Below the pieces are notes generated by a model. That model saw only the letters and a list, made by a program, of their open reading frames with translations, made no database searches and was not told the DNA's origin. Positions 18,157 through 28,180 of a DNA stretch of 64,000 nucleotides are shown here, piece by piece. Positions within the stretch are counted from its first letter, which is position 1. Every line of letters starts with the position of its first letter. Both the position numbers and the translations under genes were made by a program. Origin of the DNA: Acetobacter aceti NBRC 14818 (GTDB lineage Bacteria > Pseudomonadota > Alphaproteobacteria > Acetobacterales > Acetobacteraceae); contig NZ_AP023410.1 of the NCBI RefSeq assembly GCF_000193495.2, positions 2,046,001 through 2,110,000 on the forward strand, read 5' to 3'.

Positions 18157-19059
18157 ATGGGTAAGCAGGTTATCCTGATTACGGGTGCATCGAGTGGATT
18201 CGGCGCCATGACGGCCCGGCGTCTCGCCACTGCCGGACACTGTGTTTACGCCGGCGTGCTGGACCCCGTCGGAAATGGGGCCGCAGCCGTGAAAGATGCT
18301 GCTGGTTTCGCAAAAGAGTGGAACGTCGATCTGCTGACGGTCGAACTCGATGTTCTACAGGACACGCAGGTCGAGGCTGCGGTGAGTCGGGTCATGGCGG
18401 AACAGGGCCGGATCGACGTGGTGATCCATAATGCAGGTCATATGTGCTTCGGGCCGAGCGAGGCTTTTACGCCGGAGCAACTGGCGGTTCTGTACGATGT
18501 GAATGTCCTTTCTACCCAACGCCTCAACCGTGCGGCGCTGCCGCATATGCGGGAAAGAGGACAGGGACTCGTCGTGTGGGTGTCGTCATCCAGCACGCGG
18601 GGCGGCACGCCACCTTTCCTCGGGCCGTATTTCGCAGCGAAGGCGGCGATGGACGCGCTGGCGATTTCCTACGCGGGTGAACTGACACGGTGGGGGATCG
18701 AGACGACCATTATCGTGCCGGGTGCGTTTACCAAGGGCACCAATCATTTCCATGATGCGGGTGCGCCAGCCGATCAGGCCGTGGCGCATGCCTACACGGA
18801 CGGGCCATACAAAGGCGTGGAAGAAAAGGCGCTTGCGGGGCTGGCGGCGCTCGAACCGGCTGACGCCGACCCGGAAAGTGTAGCCAGAGCAATCGAGGCT
18901 GTCGTGGAGACACCGCGTGGAATGCGACCCTTCCGGGTGCATGTCGATCCGTCGCAGGATGGGGCGGAGATCGTCAACGGTGTTGCGGACAGGGTAAGAG
19001 CGGAACTGCTGCGGCGAATTGGTCTTGAGGACCTGCTACATATTGCCCAACCAGCATAA
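18157..19059 (+). CDS. SDR-family oxidoreductase
   Basis: This second short-chain dehydrogenase has 300 residues, with TGASSGFG at 9-16, HNAG, and the catalytic pair Y158/K162 in YFAAK. It is longer than its neighbour because of a C-terminal extension, as in SDRs with retinol or steroid dehydrogenase-like tails. A GGGAGAAAATC ribosome site precedes the ATG. It probably shares a transcript with the first SDR under the divergent LysR. The substrate is unknown. Confidence 0.92.
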   Translation: MGKQVILITGASSGFGAMTARRLATAGHCVYAGVLDPVGNGAAAVKDAAGFAKEWNVDLLTVELDVLQDTQVEAAVSRVMAEQGRIDVVIHNAGHMCFGPSEAFTPEQLAVLYDVNVLSTQRLNRAALPHMRERGQGLVVWVSSSSTRGGTPPFLGPYFAAKAAMDALAISYAGELTRWGIETTIIVPGAFTKGTNHFHDAGAPADQAVAHAYTDGPYKGVEEKALAGLAALEPADADPESVARAIEAVVETPRGMRPFRVHVDPSQDGAEIVNGVADRVRAELLRRIGLEDLLHIAQPA

Positions 19060-19073
19060 TGTTTGTGAGGGAC

Positions 19074-19100
19074 TGCGGGGTCTCCACGTCAGACCCCGCA
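19074..19100. terminator. hairpin between convergent genes
   Basis: TGCGGGGTCT and AGACCCCGCA form a perfect 10-bp stem with a 7-nt loop between the convergent SDR and WD40 genes. There is no T run on either side, so termination strength is uncertain; it may act in both directions. Confidence 0.55.
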
Positions 19101-19119
19101 ATCAGACCAAGGCCCGTTC

Positions 19120-20172
19120 TCACTCCGGGGCTGTCAGATCCACGACTCCAACGCGCCCGTCTTCCGTGCCGTATCCAAGAATGCAGCCATCCGCGCTGAA
19201 AGCCAGCGCCGTGACGGAGCCGCCTCCGGCGGAACAGACCGGCAGCACACGCTCGGACATCTGATCCATCATCAGAACCGTGCCGTCAGCGAACCCCGCT
19301 ACCACAATGTCCTGCTGCGGATGGGTCACCACCCGTGTGCACAGCACGCCTGGAATACCCGGCAGTTCAGACGGTGGCTTGCCCATCGGACCACCATTGA
19401 AAAACGGCCACAGGATCACACTGTCCGCCCCGCTGGTGGCCAGCCATTTGCCGTTTCTGGTGAAGGCCAGCGACATCACCTTGGTCGGGTAGCCGCTCAT
19501 GCGCATGTTGTGCCCATCCGACAGACGCCAGCCATGCAGGTCATTTTCCTGCATGGACGTAATCAGCGCCTCGCCACCGGGATGGATCGCAATGCCGATA
19601 TGGCTACCTTTCCATTCATAGACTTTCGCGGCGCTGTCTTTCGAATTCACGAACCACAAGGACGCGCCATTATAGTGGGAGGCCGCAATCCGCTTGCCTT
19701 TGGCGTCGAACACAATGCCGGAGACCGTCGAAGGGTGTTCCAGCGTGCGCAGAGCGGTCGTGCCATCCGCGTCACGAAGATGGACCTCCTTGCCAGAGAC
19801 AAACGCGATGGTTCCCTTGCGACCGTCACTCCAGCAGGCGACATGCTCGATCCAACGGCGGCTTTTTGCCAGTTCCTCGGAAACAGCACCAACTGTCCGC
19901 TTCAGACGACAGTCTTCACCACCGGACAGAAAACCTGAACCCGTCACATCCGGGGAAAGACCCAGAATCGGCCCGTCATGCGCCTGAACGGTGATCCACG
20001 TCGTCGTATCGCGGATTGTTTTACGAGGCGCGATTAGCAGATCACCCTCCCCTGTGGCGAATGCGAAATGACTATTGTCGCGTGACGCGCAGCAGGCTGT
20101 AATATGCCCTTCGACAGTCTGTTCCGCTCCCCGTTCTCCAACAATTCCGGGGAGTGTCGTCTTGTCGCTCAT
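19120..20172 (-). CDS. WD40-repeat protein next to COG0523 GTPase
   Basis: This 350-residue protein consists of WD40-like blades (for example LSPDVTGSGFLSGGEDCRL and LAFTRNGKWLATSGADSVI) and would form a seven-blade propeller. No signal peptide or membrane segment is seen, so it is probably cytoplasmic. The ATG at 20172 follows an AGAGGTCAGG ribosome site and is preferred to the upstream ATG at 20187. It lies 38 bp downstream of the COG0523 gene on the same strand. The pair suggests a joint role in metal homeostasis; the function is not established by the sequence. Confidence 0.85.
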   Translation of the reverse strand: MSDKTTLPGIVGERGAEQTVEGHITACCASRDNSHFAFATGEGDLLIAPRKTIRDTTTWITVQAHDGPILGLSPDVTGSGFLSGGEDCRLKRTVGAVSEELAKSRRWIEHVACWSDGRKGTIAFVSGKEVHLRDADGTTALRTLEHPSTVSGIVFDAKGKRIAASHYNGASLWFVNSKDSAAKVYEWKGSHIGIAIHPGGEALITSMQENDLHGWRLSDGHNMRMSGYPTKVMSLAFTRNGKWLATSGADSVILWPFFNGGPMGKPPSELPGIPGVLCTRVVTHPQQDIVVAGFADGTVLMMDQMSERVLPVCSAGGGSVTALAFSADGCILGYGTEDGRVGVVDLTAPE

Positions 20173-20210
20173 CCTGACCTCTTTCATCAATTTCTATATG
20201 AAAAGGCCAA

Positions 20211-21191
20211 TCAGGCCCGGCAGCTTTCAAAACCACGACGCAGCCGCGGACGGTTCAGGTTGCGACCGATAAACACCAGTCGGGATTCCTTCTTTTCCCC
20301 GTCTTTCCACGGCCCGATGAAATCCCCATCCGCCATCATATGAACGGCCTGAAACGCATAACGGTCGTTATGGCCAGCGAAGTTCAGGATTCCTTTTGAG
20401 CGCAGAATGTCCGCGCCCTGCTCCTGCAACAGGGCGCTGATCCAGGCATGGAAGCGGGCCTCGTCAATCGGTTCGCTCACGGAGAAGGACATGCTGGTCA
20501 CGTCTTCTTCATGGGAGTGCTCAGTATTTTCCAGAAAGTCCGGCTCATATTCCAGCGCACGCTGAAGATCGAACCCGCCCTGATCAAGCACGTCCGTCAG
20601 CGGAACATTGCCGCGTACGGCACGATGAATCTTCACATAGGCGTTGATCTGACGGATGTTCGCCTCGATTTCAGCAAGTTTCGCTTCATCCACAAGATCG
20701 GTCTTGTTGAGGATAATCACATCCGCAAAAGCGATCTGGTGCACGGCTTCCGGGCTTTCTTCCAGCGTCTGAAGCACGTTGTAGGCATCCACTACGGTCA
20801 CAACGGCGTCGAGACGGGTCTTGTCCCGCACTTCCTCATCCACAAAGAAGGTCTGCGCGACGGGTGCAGGGTCGGCCAGTCCGGTAGTCTCGACGATGAT
20901 GCCGTCGAATTTCGTACGACGCTTCATCAGACTGCCAAGAATACGGATCAGATCGCCGCGCACCGTGCAGCAGATGCACCCGTTGTTCATCTCGAACACT
21001 TCCTCGTCGGCATCGACGACGAGATCATTGTCAACACCGAGTTCTCCGAACTCATTGATGACGACGGCATATTTCCGGCCATGTTCCGCCGTGAGAATAT
21101 GGTTGAGCAGCGTGGTCTTTCCCGCGCCGAGAAAGCCCGTCAGCACCGTGACCGGCACCTGATTCTTCGATCTGTCCTGTGTTTCCGACAT
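20211..21191 (-). CDS. COG0523/CobW-family metal chaperone GTPase
   Basis: This G3E-family GTPase inserts or supplies metal ions, usually zinc or cobalt. It has 326 residues from the ATG at 21191 (GGAGAAGGAG ribosome site). The P-loop TGFLGAGKT is at 18-26, the family's metal-binding CICC is at 72-75, and a switch region ETTGLADPAP follows. A CobW C-terminal domain ends the protein. No strong Zur box is seen upstream, so the metal cannot be fixed from the promoter. Confidence 0.92.
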   Translation of the reverse strand: MSETQDRSKNQVPVTVLTGFLGAGKTTLLNHILTAEHGRKYAVVINEFGELGVDNDLVVDADEEVFEMNNGCICCTVRGDLIRILGSLMKRRTKFDGIIVETTGLADPAPVAQTFFVDEEVRDKTRLDAVVTVVDAYNVLQTLEESPEAVHQIAFADVIILNKTDLVDEAKLAEIEANIRQINAYVKIHRAVRGNVPLTDVLDQGGFDLQRALEYEPDFLENTEHSHEEDVTSMSFSVSEPIDEARFHAWISALLQEQGADILRSKGILNFAGHNDRYAFQAVHMMADGDFIGPWKDGEKKESRLVFIGRNLNRPRLRRGFESCRA

Positions 21192-21339
21192 GATCTGCTC
21201 CTTCTCCTGCATGCGAACCGGCGTGTCTGTCCGCACCGTTATCATTCACTGTGGGGACATATAGGCACGCCGACCCGACAGGGCAAAGAGACCCTCTCAT
21301 GAAGAATGCTCACCGCAAACCGCTTCTCTCAAACGGAGC

Positions 21340-21375
21340 CTGAAGCTTTTTGGAAAAAGCCTCACCAAAAACTTC
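21340..21375 (-). repeat. 36-bp extragenic repeat, copy A
   Basis: The minus strand begins GAAGTTTTTGGTGAGGC and ends AAAAAGCTTCAG. It matches the copy at 43327-43362 at 33 of 36 positions. It lies between the COG0523 gene and the AsmA-like gene, outside any gene. Confidence 0.65.
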
Positions 21376-21394
21376 TTATTGAAGAAACCACTTT

Positions 21395-24300
21395 CTAAAA
21401 CAGATTCCGCAGCACGCCGGGCAGCAGGATGGTCAGCGGACTGACAGAAAAATCCGGCTTGTCGATCTTGCCGTCCAGCGAGAATTTCACCGCCAGCAAT
21501 CCGCCCCCTTTTTCCGGCGACAGGAGCTTGCCCAGAGCCGGGATCTCTCCGGGAATGGCGTTGATCGCGAAAGCGGGCACGATGGTGCCCGACAGGTCGA
21601 GCGTCCCCTTGTCGAGATTGACCGGCCCTTCCAGCGTCGCCCCGAGCGCTCCGTTTCCGGCCCGCCCATCGTGGATATGCATCACGCCATCCGCGAACGT
21701 CACCGGCATCTCGAAACGCGTCACCTCAAATCTGGAGGTGTCTTTCGAGTTGAGCCAGCCATAGATCGACAGGCTTCTCGCCACCAGAAGCGCGCCCGGC
21801 GCATGCTGGATGGTGAAGGGAGACAGTTTCAGATGTCCCCGGAAGGGAGCCGTCGCCTTTGTATCGTCAAACCGGCCTTCAAACTGCGCGTGTCCACCCA
21901 CCACCATATCCGTGACGGCGAGACGGCTCAGCAGCGCACCAAAATCAGGCACATTCACCGTCATCCGGCGACTGTCGCCAAGCGGCAGGATTTCCGCCTG
22001 TGCAGCCGTAGGCTCCGTAATGGAGACTTTCATCCTGTCCACGCGCACGCCGTTATGGTCGATAAACGCCTTCACGCCTCCAAGCGTGCGGTCATGACGG
22101 TAATAGAGCTGATCCGCCGTCACGTCGATTAGCCATGGACGACCCGGAGGTCCCTGGATACGTCCGCTCGCAGCCTCCGGCACATGCAGGGTCGCCCCCT
22201 TCGCAGGCGGAGCCGGTCTGTCGGGCGCACCTTCCACAAGCGGGCTGAGATCGAGTGTCTTCGCCCGGACCTTCACGGATACAGGTTTCGCAGGGCGCGT
22301 GGGCATCGTCAGCAGGGCCGAGCCGGTTGAGCGCCCGATCTGAAAAGCGGGAATCACCAGCTCGGGCGACTGCCCCGTCGGCAGATGCGCCTCCCCGGTG
22401 ATATTCAGATCAGGCCCCTTGGCCCGGATATCTGTCGCCGCAACGATATTGCTTCCATCCAGAAGCAGGTCGGCATGCACCGTCGCGGCACGACCCGGCA
22501 CCTTGTTCCATAATGGAATATGCACGCTGGCATTGAGCAGATCGAGATCAAGAGCCAGCCGGTCATCCGCCTCTTTTATGGCGGCATAATCCGCTTTCAT
22601 CTCTCCCCGCCCCGTCATGTAGTCCGCGACAGGAATTCCGGCCGCCACCAGATTGTCCGGCGTCAGGTGCAGATTGGTCACGATATGATCGATCACCTGC
22701 CCTTTCGACGCCTGATCGAACAGAATCTCTCCCCTGACGTCTGCCGGGATGTGACTGAACGCGCCTTTACCTACGAGCTTCATGCCATGCATGGTCACAT
22801 CCGTGTCCAGCGTGCCGTCGCTCACCCCGCGTCCCATGGCGACATGCTCAAGGCTGACATGGGTCATGTGCGCGTGGCCATCGAGAGTCATATCGTCCGT
22901 CGAAACCTTGGCGACCAGTGGCAGGGTGAGCGTGAAACGCACCACCGCATAGCCCCGGGGATTCGTGAACGGCAGAGGGTGACGCGACAGTACATGCAGG
23001 CGGGGTTCGGACAGCAACGCCACATGATCACGCAGATCGCCGGCCAGCCCGACCATGATGGTGCCGGTCTGATCCTTCTGGTCGAGTCCGCTGATGATCA
23101 TGCCACCGGGCAGTGCGGTCAGACGCCCGCTTCCCGTCATCCCGACACTCTTCACCGTCCGGGTCGTGGGCTGCCAGCCGTTTTTGAAAGACAGCGTCAG
23201 CGTGCTCAGGCTGGTTGCGTCCAGATGCGCGTCCACATCATGCAAGGGCGCAATCGGGCGCAACCAGTGAATGTCCATCCCCTCGCCATCGAGGCCACCC
23301 GAGATACCGGTCACTGTCGATGAACCGCCCGTATCATCCGGACCGATCTTCAGATGGACCTGCGTGTTCCTGACCGTGCCAGCCGTGATGTTGCGTCCGA
23401 CCCACCGCCGAGCGCCCTTCGCAGCCAATGCAGGCCAGTATTTGCCGAGTTCCGTGAAGGGCACGGGGGTCATGGCAAGATTGACGCCACCGTTCATGAG
23501 ACCGGCATTCTCGATATTTCCCCAGTCGATGGCTCCGTTGGCCGTCAGCAGAGGGGGCGGAAGCGGCTCGACAACCTTCGGTGGAGGCGCCTCTCTGACC
23601 GTGTCCTTGGCCCTGCTTTTTGAGGAACTCGTTTTTTTAGCCTTGTTTTTTTTCGCAGCGCCTTTTTGAGCGACCGGCACGCTGGCGGGGACAACGGTTT
23701 CCGGTGGCGGCGCAGTCACGCTGTCTGCCGGAGCGGGCGGCGCACGCAGCTGCACGGACAGGGCCTGCAAGTCCAGATGCGCCGGCCAGCCTGCCGCGGT
23801 CTGTTTCCCGAACGTCATATGCAACGCGGCATCACCTTCGGCGGGATACAGCGTGGAGCCGGCGGCATCGATCTCACCGGTGCCGAGGGTCACATTCACC
23901 AGCGCATCGCTCGGCAGCATGTACCATGCCCGCCCAGCCGAGGTCATCGTAATGTCTCCGGCCAGCCCCACGGGCACCCTGACAGCTGCCAGACCGGGCG
24001 CGAAGCTGGCGAAACCGGACGGTGTCAGCGGGTCAAGCGCAATATGCCAGCATAACGTCCCTTCCGGCGTTACCGCTCCCTGCGCGACCAGATGCGCCGT
24101 GACCGGAGCGCCAGCATCCTCGCTCGCCGCGCCGACCGTGACAGAACCCACCAGCCCATGACGGTGCTTCACCACAACCGGCGTCAGCGCAGCATTCAGA
24201 GGATCGACGGTCCATGTTCTGTGGTCATGGTCGTCCGTCAGAACCACATGCGTCCCGGCAAGCGTCAGTCGCCGAAGGTGTCGGACGTCGATATCGGGAA

Positions 24301-24892
24301 AGGCGCCCTTGCCGCCGGACGATGCACCGGGAAGATCGAGATCGACATCACCCTGGGCGTCCCGTCGCAGGGCGATGTGTGCGCCGGTCACGCGGAAATC
24401 AGTGACGGAGAGACTCCCGTGAAACAGCGGGAAGGCGTCCAGCGCAATGGCTCCGGCATCAACCCGATCCGCCACTTTCCCGGTTGCATCGAGAATGGTC
24501 ACGTCGCGGAGTTCCAGCAGGACCGGCGAACCGAACCCGTCCCGCAGTCCGGTCCAGCGCAAGGAGGCATGGCCTATATCCAGACGCCCTCTGGCAGGCT
24601 GTCCCTTGCCGCCGCCGACAATCTTGACCGGCAGGGCGAGCCTGAGCAGCGGGGAGATATTGACCGGCCCCACCATCATAGCCGCCATGAGACCACCCGC
24701 AGCCAGCAGCGGCACGCCCACCAGAGCGGTGGCGGTCCACATCGCGCCCTTCAGGCAACGCCTGCCCATAGTGGGCTTTCGGGGCGGCTTGGAAGGCTCT
24801 CCCTGATCGGGTAAAGGGCCTTCGCGCATCGTCTCGCCCTGAGCCTTGTCTTGGGCTTTGTCTTGAGCTTCGTCTTGACCGGACCCGTCCAT
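21395..24892 (-). CDS. AsmA/YhdP-like envelope protein
   Basis: This very large protein has about 1165 residues, one N-terminal membrane anchor (about 48-70) and a long beta-rich body with DUF3971 and AsmA-C-like features near the end. Such proteins span the periplasm and are thought to help phospholipid transport to the outer membrane. A Lys/Ser-rich insert sits near residues 410-430. The ATG at 24892 is taken instead of the GTG at 24901. It is divergent from glnE with only about 40 bp between starts, so a promoter of one must overlap the other's coding region or start choice is off. Confidence 0.85.
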   Translation of the reverse strand: MDGSGQDEAQDKAQDKAQGETMREGPLPDQGEPSKPPRKPTMGRRCLKGAMWTATALVGVPLLAAGGLMAAMMVGPVNISPLLRLALPVKIVGGGKGQPARGRLDIGHASLRWTGLRDGFGSPVLLELRDVTILDATGKVADRVDAGAIALDAFPLFHGSLSVTDFRVTGAHIALRRDAQGDVDLDLPGASSGGKGAFPDIDVRHLRRLTLAGTHVVLTDDHDHRTWTVDPLNAALTPVVVKHRHGLVGSVTVGAASEDAGAPVTAHLVAQGAVTPEGTLCWHIALDPLTPSGFASFAPGLAAVRVPVGLAGDITMTSAGRAWYMLPSDALVNVTLGTGEIDAAGSTLYPAEGDAALHMTFGKQTAAGWPAHLDLQALSVQLRAPPAPADSVTAPPPETVVPASVPVAQKGAAKKNKAKKTSSSKSRAKDTVREAPPPKVVEPLPPPLLTANGAIDWGNIENAGLMNGGVNLAMTPVPFTELGKYWPALAAKGARRWVGRNITAGTVRNTQVHLKIGPDDTGGSSTVTGISGGLDGEGMDIHWLRPIAPLHDVDAHLDATSLSTLTLSFKNGWQPTTRTVKSVGMTGSGRLTALPGGMIISGLDQKDQTGTIMVGLAGDLRDHVALLSEPRLHVLSRHPLPFTNPRGYAVVRFTLTLPLVAKVSTDDMTLDGHAHMTHVSLEHVAMGRGVSDGTLDTDVTMHGMKLVGKGAFSHIPADVRGEILFDQASKGQVIDHIVTNLHLTPDNLVAAGIPVADYMTGRGEMKADYAAIKEADDRLALDLDLLNASVHIPLWNKVPGRAATVHADLLLDGSNIVAATDIRAKGPDLNITGEAHLPTGQSPELVIPAFQIGRSTGSALLTMPTRPAKPVSVKVRAKTLDLSPLVEGAPDRPAPPAKGATLHVPEAASGRIQGPPGRPWLIDVTADQLYYRHDRTLGGVKAFIDHNGVRVDRMKVSITEPTAAQAEILPLGDSRRMTVNVPDFGALLSRLAVTDMVVGGHAQFEGRFDDTKATAPFRGHLKLSPFTIQHAPGALLVARSLSIYGWLNSKDTSRFEVTRFEMPVTFADGVMHIHDGRAGNGALGATLEGPVNLDKGTLDLSGTIVPAFAINAIPGEIPALGKLLSPEKGGGLLAVKFSLDGKIDKPDFSVSPLTILLPGVLRNLF

Positions 24893-24930
24893 CACCGCCA
24901 CCCTGTCCGTCCGATCATTCCGTAAAGCTC

Positions 24931-27900
24931 ATGTCGCGACGCACCTCTTCTTCCCAGACCCGTTCCCTGACGGACCGTAAGCCCCCAGAAAAAGGGGCAA
25001 TGCGTCCAAACGATGGCATGCCGCAAGAGGTTCCGCCCTCCGCTGCCGCCAGATCCGCCGAACGCTCCGGAGGGGCTGGCTGGCGGGGACGCAGACGCAC
25101 AGCCTCCTGGCCTGATCTTGCCTGGCCGAATCCTGCCGATCCGGATGCGCTGGCGCGGTTTCTGGAAGACCTTGCCGAACGCTGGCAGGAGGCCGGCCTC
25201 GACCCTGCCCTGCTGGAAACGCCCGGTGTGCCGGGCCTGCTGGCGACTATAGGCGGCAACAGCCCTTATCTGACCGAACTCGCGCTGCGCAGTCCCGCCG
25301 ATTTTGCGGCCCTGCTGCTGGAGGGACCGGACCGTTTTGCCGAATCCATCTTCGCCGGAATCGACGCCCTGCCGCCGGAGGTCGATCATGACACGCTGGC
25401 CCGCACCATGCGCGACGCCAAGAACCGGATCGCGCTGACCTGTGCGCTGGCGGATATCGGCGATTTCTGGTCGCTGGAAACCGTCACGCAGACGCTGTCG
25501 CGTCTTGCCGAAAGCACGCTGGACGCCGCCGTCAGACATCTGCTGCGCTCCGCATATGACAGGGGGCGGCTGTCCCTGAAAGATCCGGCCCGGCCCACGC
25601 GCGGCAGTGGTTACGTCGTTCTGGCAATGGGGAAACTCGGAGCGCGGGAACTGAACTTCTCCTCGGACATCGACCTCGTCGTGCTGTTCGACGCGGACCT
25701 TCACGCGGACCCCGATACGGCCCGGCAGACATTTATCCGCATGACTAGCGACCTTGTCCGCCTCATGGAAGCGCGTGACGCGAATGGCTACGTTTTCCGC
25801 ACCGATCTGCGCCTGCGCCCCGATCCCTCCGCAACACCCCTCGCCGTTTCGCTGCCCGCCGCCATCGCCTATTACGAAAGTCTGGGCCAGACATGGGAAC
25901 GCGCCGCCATGACCAAGGCGCGGCCAGTCGCGGGAAACATCCGGCTTGGACGTGAATTTCTGACGGCCATCCATCCCTTTGTCTGGCGGCGCCATCTCGA
26001 TTTCGCCCTGATCGACGACATTCACGTCATGAAGGCCAAGATCGACCAGCACCGCAAACCTGGTCGCTCCGGACTGGCGAAGATGGCGGATTCGACACTC
26101 ACCAACCCGGAGGAAGGCGTTCGCTGGCTGCTGGGCCATAACGTCAAGCTGGGCGAAGGCGGCATCCGCGAGATCGAGTTCGTCGCGCAGGCGATGCAGC
26201 TTGTCTGGGGTGGACGTACACCCAGCCTGCGCGACCCGACCACGCTCGGCGCGCTGCGCACACTCACGCGCTCCGGCCATATGCCACGCGAGGAAGCCGA
26301 AACCCTCGCCCGCGCCTATCGCCTGCTGCGGATTGTCGAGCATCGGGTGCAGATGCGCGCCGATCAGCAGACGCATCAGCTTCCGGACACGGAAGAGCGT
26401 TTCAACGCACTGGCGATCTTTCTCGGCTATGGCAGTGCGGGTGACTTCGCACTGGATCTGCTCCCACAGATGCGCGCGGCGCGGCGGATTTTCGAGAAGC
26501 ATTTCAGCACGCCGACCCGCGAGATCCGCCCGGAGGAAGCACTGCTCGACCTCGGCTCGGATGAACTGCCTGCCCGTCTTGGGGAGATTGGTTTTCCGCA
26601 GGATGACTGTGACGACGCGGCAACGATCCTCAACCACTGGGCCGGCAACAGCCGCCGGGCGCTTCGCTCGGATCGCGCCCATGCGCTGCTGCGGGGCCTG
26701 ATGTCGGACCTGCTCGCCAGCTTTATCGCCCGGCGTGATCCGCTTGCCTGCCTGCGTCACTTCGATACGCTTCTTTCGCGGCAACGCGCCGGAGTGCAGT
26801 TGCTCTCCCTGCTGGAACGCAATCCCGCGCTGATCGACCGGATCGCGGCGATTTTCGATGCCTCGCCTTTCCTCGCCAACCATCTGGCGGACAGCCCTTC
26901 CGCGCTGGAAGGTCTGCTGGAGCTTCAGGAGGAAGAAGAGGACAATCTTCCCCCCGCAGCCACCTTCGCGCCGGAGCAGATTCGCCTGCTGGCGGCGGAA
27001 AAGCCCGATGCCGAGTTGCTGGTTACCCGTCTGCGCCCTGTCGTTCGCGCCGAGGAGTTCCGTCTATCCGTCGCCCGGCTGGAAGGACGGCTGAACGAGG
27101 ACACGGCGGCGCAGGAGCGCACAGACGTGGCGGATGCTGTCATGACGGCGCTGCTCGACAGTGTCTTCCGGGCGCATCGGGCGCGTCATGGCAAGGTCGA
27201 TGGCGGCGGGATTGCGGTCATTGCGCTGGGCAAGGCCGGATCGCGCGAAATGATGGCCGGGTCCGATCTGGATCTGATGATGATCTTCGATCACCCGGAG
27301 CATGTGACCGAAAGCACCGCGCTCCCCAAAGGGGGCGGTCGCACCCTGACTGTCTCGCAATATTACCTCCGGCTGGCGCACAGCTTTATCGGCGCTCTGA
27401 CCGCGCCGGATTCCGAGGGACCGCTTTACCCGGTGGACATGCGCCTGCGTCCGTCAGGTGCGGCGGGGCCGGTGGCTGTGTCGCTCTCCGCTTTCCGTCG
27501 CTATCACGCGGAAGAATCATGGACATGGGAGCGCATGGCGCTGACGCGGGCGCGGCTTGTCACCACTACAGGAGAAAGCGGCGTCCGGACCCGTCTGAAA
27601 AAATCCCTGCGCGAGGACATTGAAACAGCGCTGTCTCCGGATGTCCGACGCACAGCGGAGAAAGTCAGGGAAGACGCCGCCGCGATGCGGAGTCGTCTCG
27701 CCCGCGACCTGCCTCCCTCCAGCCCGTGGGACATCAAGCGACGACCGGGTGGACTGATGGAGGTGGAGTTCATCGCGCAGGCGCTTCAGCTGACATCGGA
27801 CTCGGCCAAGGTCCGGTCTCCCGTGACCTCACAGGCCTTTGAACGACTGGCTAAAGCGCGGTTGCTGTCGGCGGAACAGGCGGACATTCTGATTGAGGCT

Positions 27901-28122
27901 GATGAGCGGTGGAGAAGCCTGCAAAGCGTCCTGCGGTTATTGTGCGGACCGAAGCCGCCGGTTGATCCGGCGCAGGAGCTGCCCGCCGCCACGCTGGACC
28001 TGCTCTGCCGGACGATGGATGTGCCGGGCGTCTCGACCCTGCGGGAGGAAATCGAAGGGCTGGCGGACATCGTACGCGGGTTGTTCACACAGTTGATCGG
28101 CCCTGTGACGGAGCCGAACTGA
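24931..28122 (+). CDS. glnE: Glutamine synthetase adenylyltransferase/deadenylylase
   Basis: GlnE attaches and removes AMP on glutamine synthetase in response to nitrogen status through PII. The protein is 1063 residues, slightly long because of an N-terminal extension of about 60 charged residues. Two nucleotidyltransferase halves are visible: FSSDIDLVVLFD near 243 (adenylyl-removing half) and AGSDLDLMMIFD near 775 (adenylylating half), each followed by a helical GlnD-PII-type linker. Later ATGs (residues 24 and 30) are possible starts. A bcp-type peroxiredoxin gene follows after about 58 bp. Confidence 0.95.
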   Translation: MSRRTSSSQTRSLTDRKPPEKGAMRPNDGMPQEVPPSAAARSAERSGGAGWRGRRRTASWPDLAWPNPADPDALARFLEDLAERWQEAGLDPALLETPGVPGLLATIGGNSPYLTELALRSPADFAALLLEGPDRFAESIFAGIDALPPEVDHDTLARTMRDAKNRIALTCALADIGDFWSLETVTQTLSRLAESTLDAAVRHLLRSAYDRGRLSLKDPARPTRGSGYVVLAMGKLGARELNFSSDIDLVVLFDADLHADPDTARQTFIRMTSDLVRLMEARDANGYVFRTDLRLRPDPSATPLAVSLPAAIAYYESLGQTWERAAMTKARPVAGNIRLGREFLTAIHPFVWRRHLDFALIDDIHVMKAKIDQHRKPGRSGLAKMADSTLTNPEEGVRWLLGHNVKLGEGGIREIEFVAQAMQLVWGGRTPSLRDPTTLGALRTLTRSGHMPREEAETLARAYRLLRIVEHRVQMRADQQTHQLPDTEERFNALAIFLGYGSAGDFALDLLPQMRAARRIFEKHFSTPTREIRPEEALLDLGSDELPARLGEIGFPQDDCDDAATILNHWAGNSRRALRSDRAHALLRGLMSDLLASFIARRDPLACLRHFDTLLSRQRAGVQLLSLLERNPALIDRIAAIFDASPFLANHLADSPSALEGLLELQEEEEDNLPPAATFAPEQIRLLAAEKPDAELLVTRLRPVVRAEEFRLSVARLEGRLNEDTAAQERTDVADAVMTALLDSVFRAHRARHGKVDGGGIAVIALGKAGSREMMAGSDLDLMMIFDHPEHVTESTALPKGGGRTLTVSQYYLRLAHSFIGALTAPDSEGPLYPVDMRLRPSGAAGPVAVSLSAFRRYHAEESWTWERMALTRARLVTTTGESGVRTRLKKSLREDIETALSPDVRRTAEKVREDAAAMRSRLARDLPPSSPWDIKRRPGGLMEVEFIAQALQLTSDSAKVRSPVTSQAFERLAKARLLSAEQADILIEADERWRSLQSVLRLLCGPKPPVDPAQELPAATLDLLCRTMDVPGVSTLREEIEGLADIVRGLFTQLIGPVTEPN

Positions 28123-28180
28123 CGCCGCTACTCCAGTGAATCAGGTTGCGACAACAAGCCCTCTGAGGCAGGCTCGCCGC

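Noticed and set aside
21192-21290. Zur box upstream of the COG0523 GTPase
   Set aside because: Only a weak GTTAT half-site is present; it lacks the palindrome seen at 31410-31424.
20211-24892. Large minus/plus overlapping frames across glnE, asmA and trb genes
   Set aside because: These are frame shadows in GC-rich coding DNA and lack coherent protein features.
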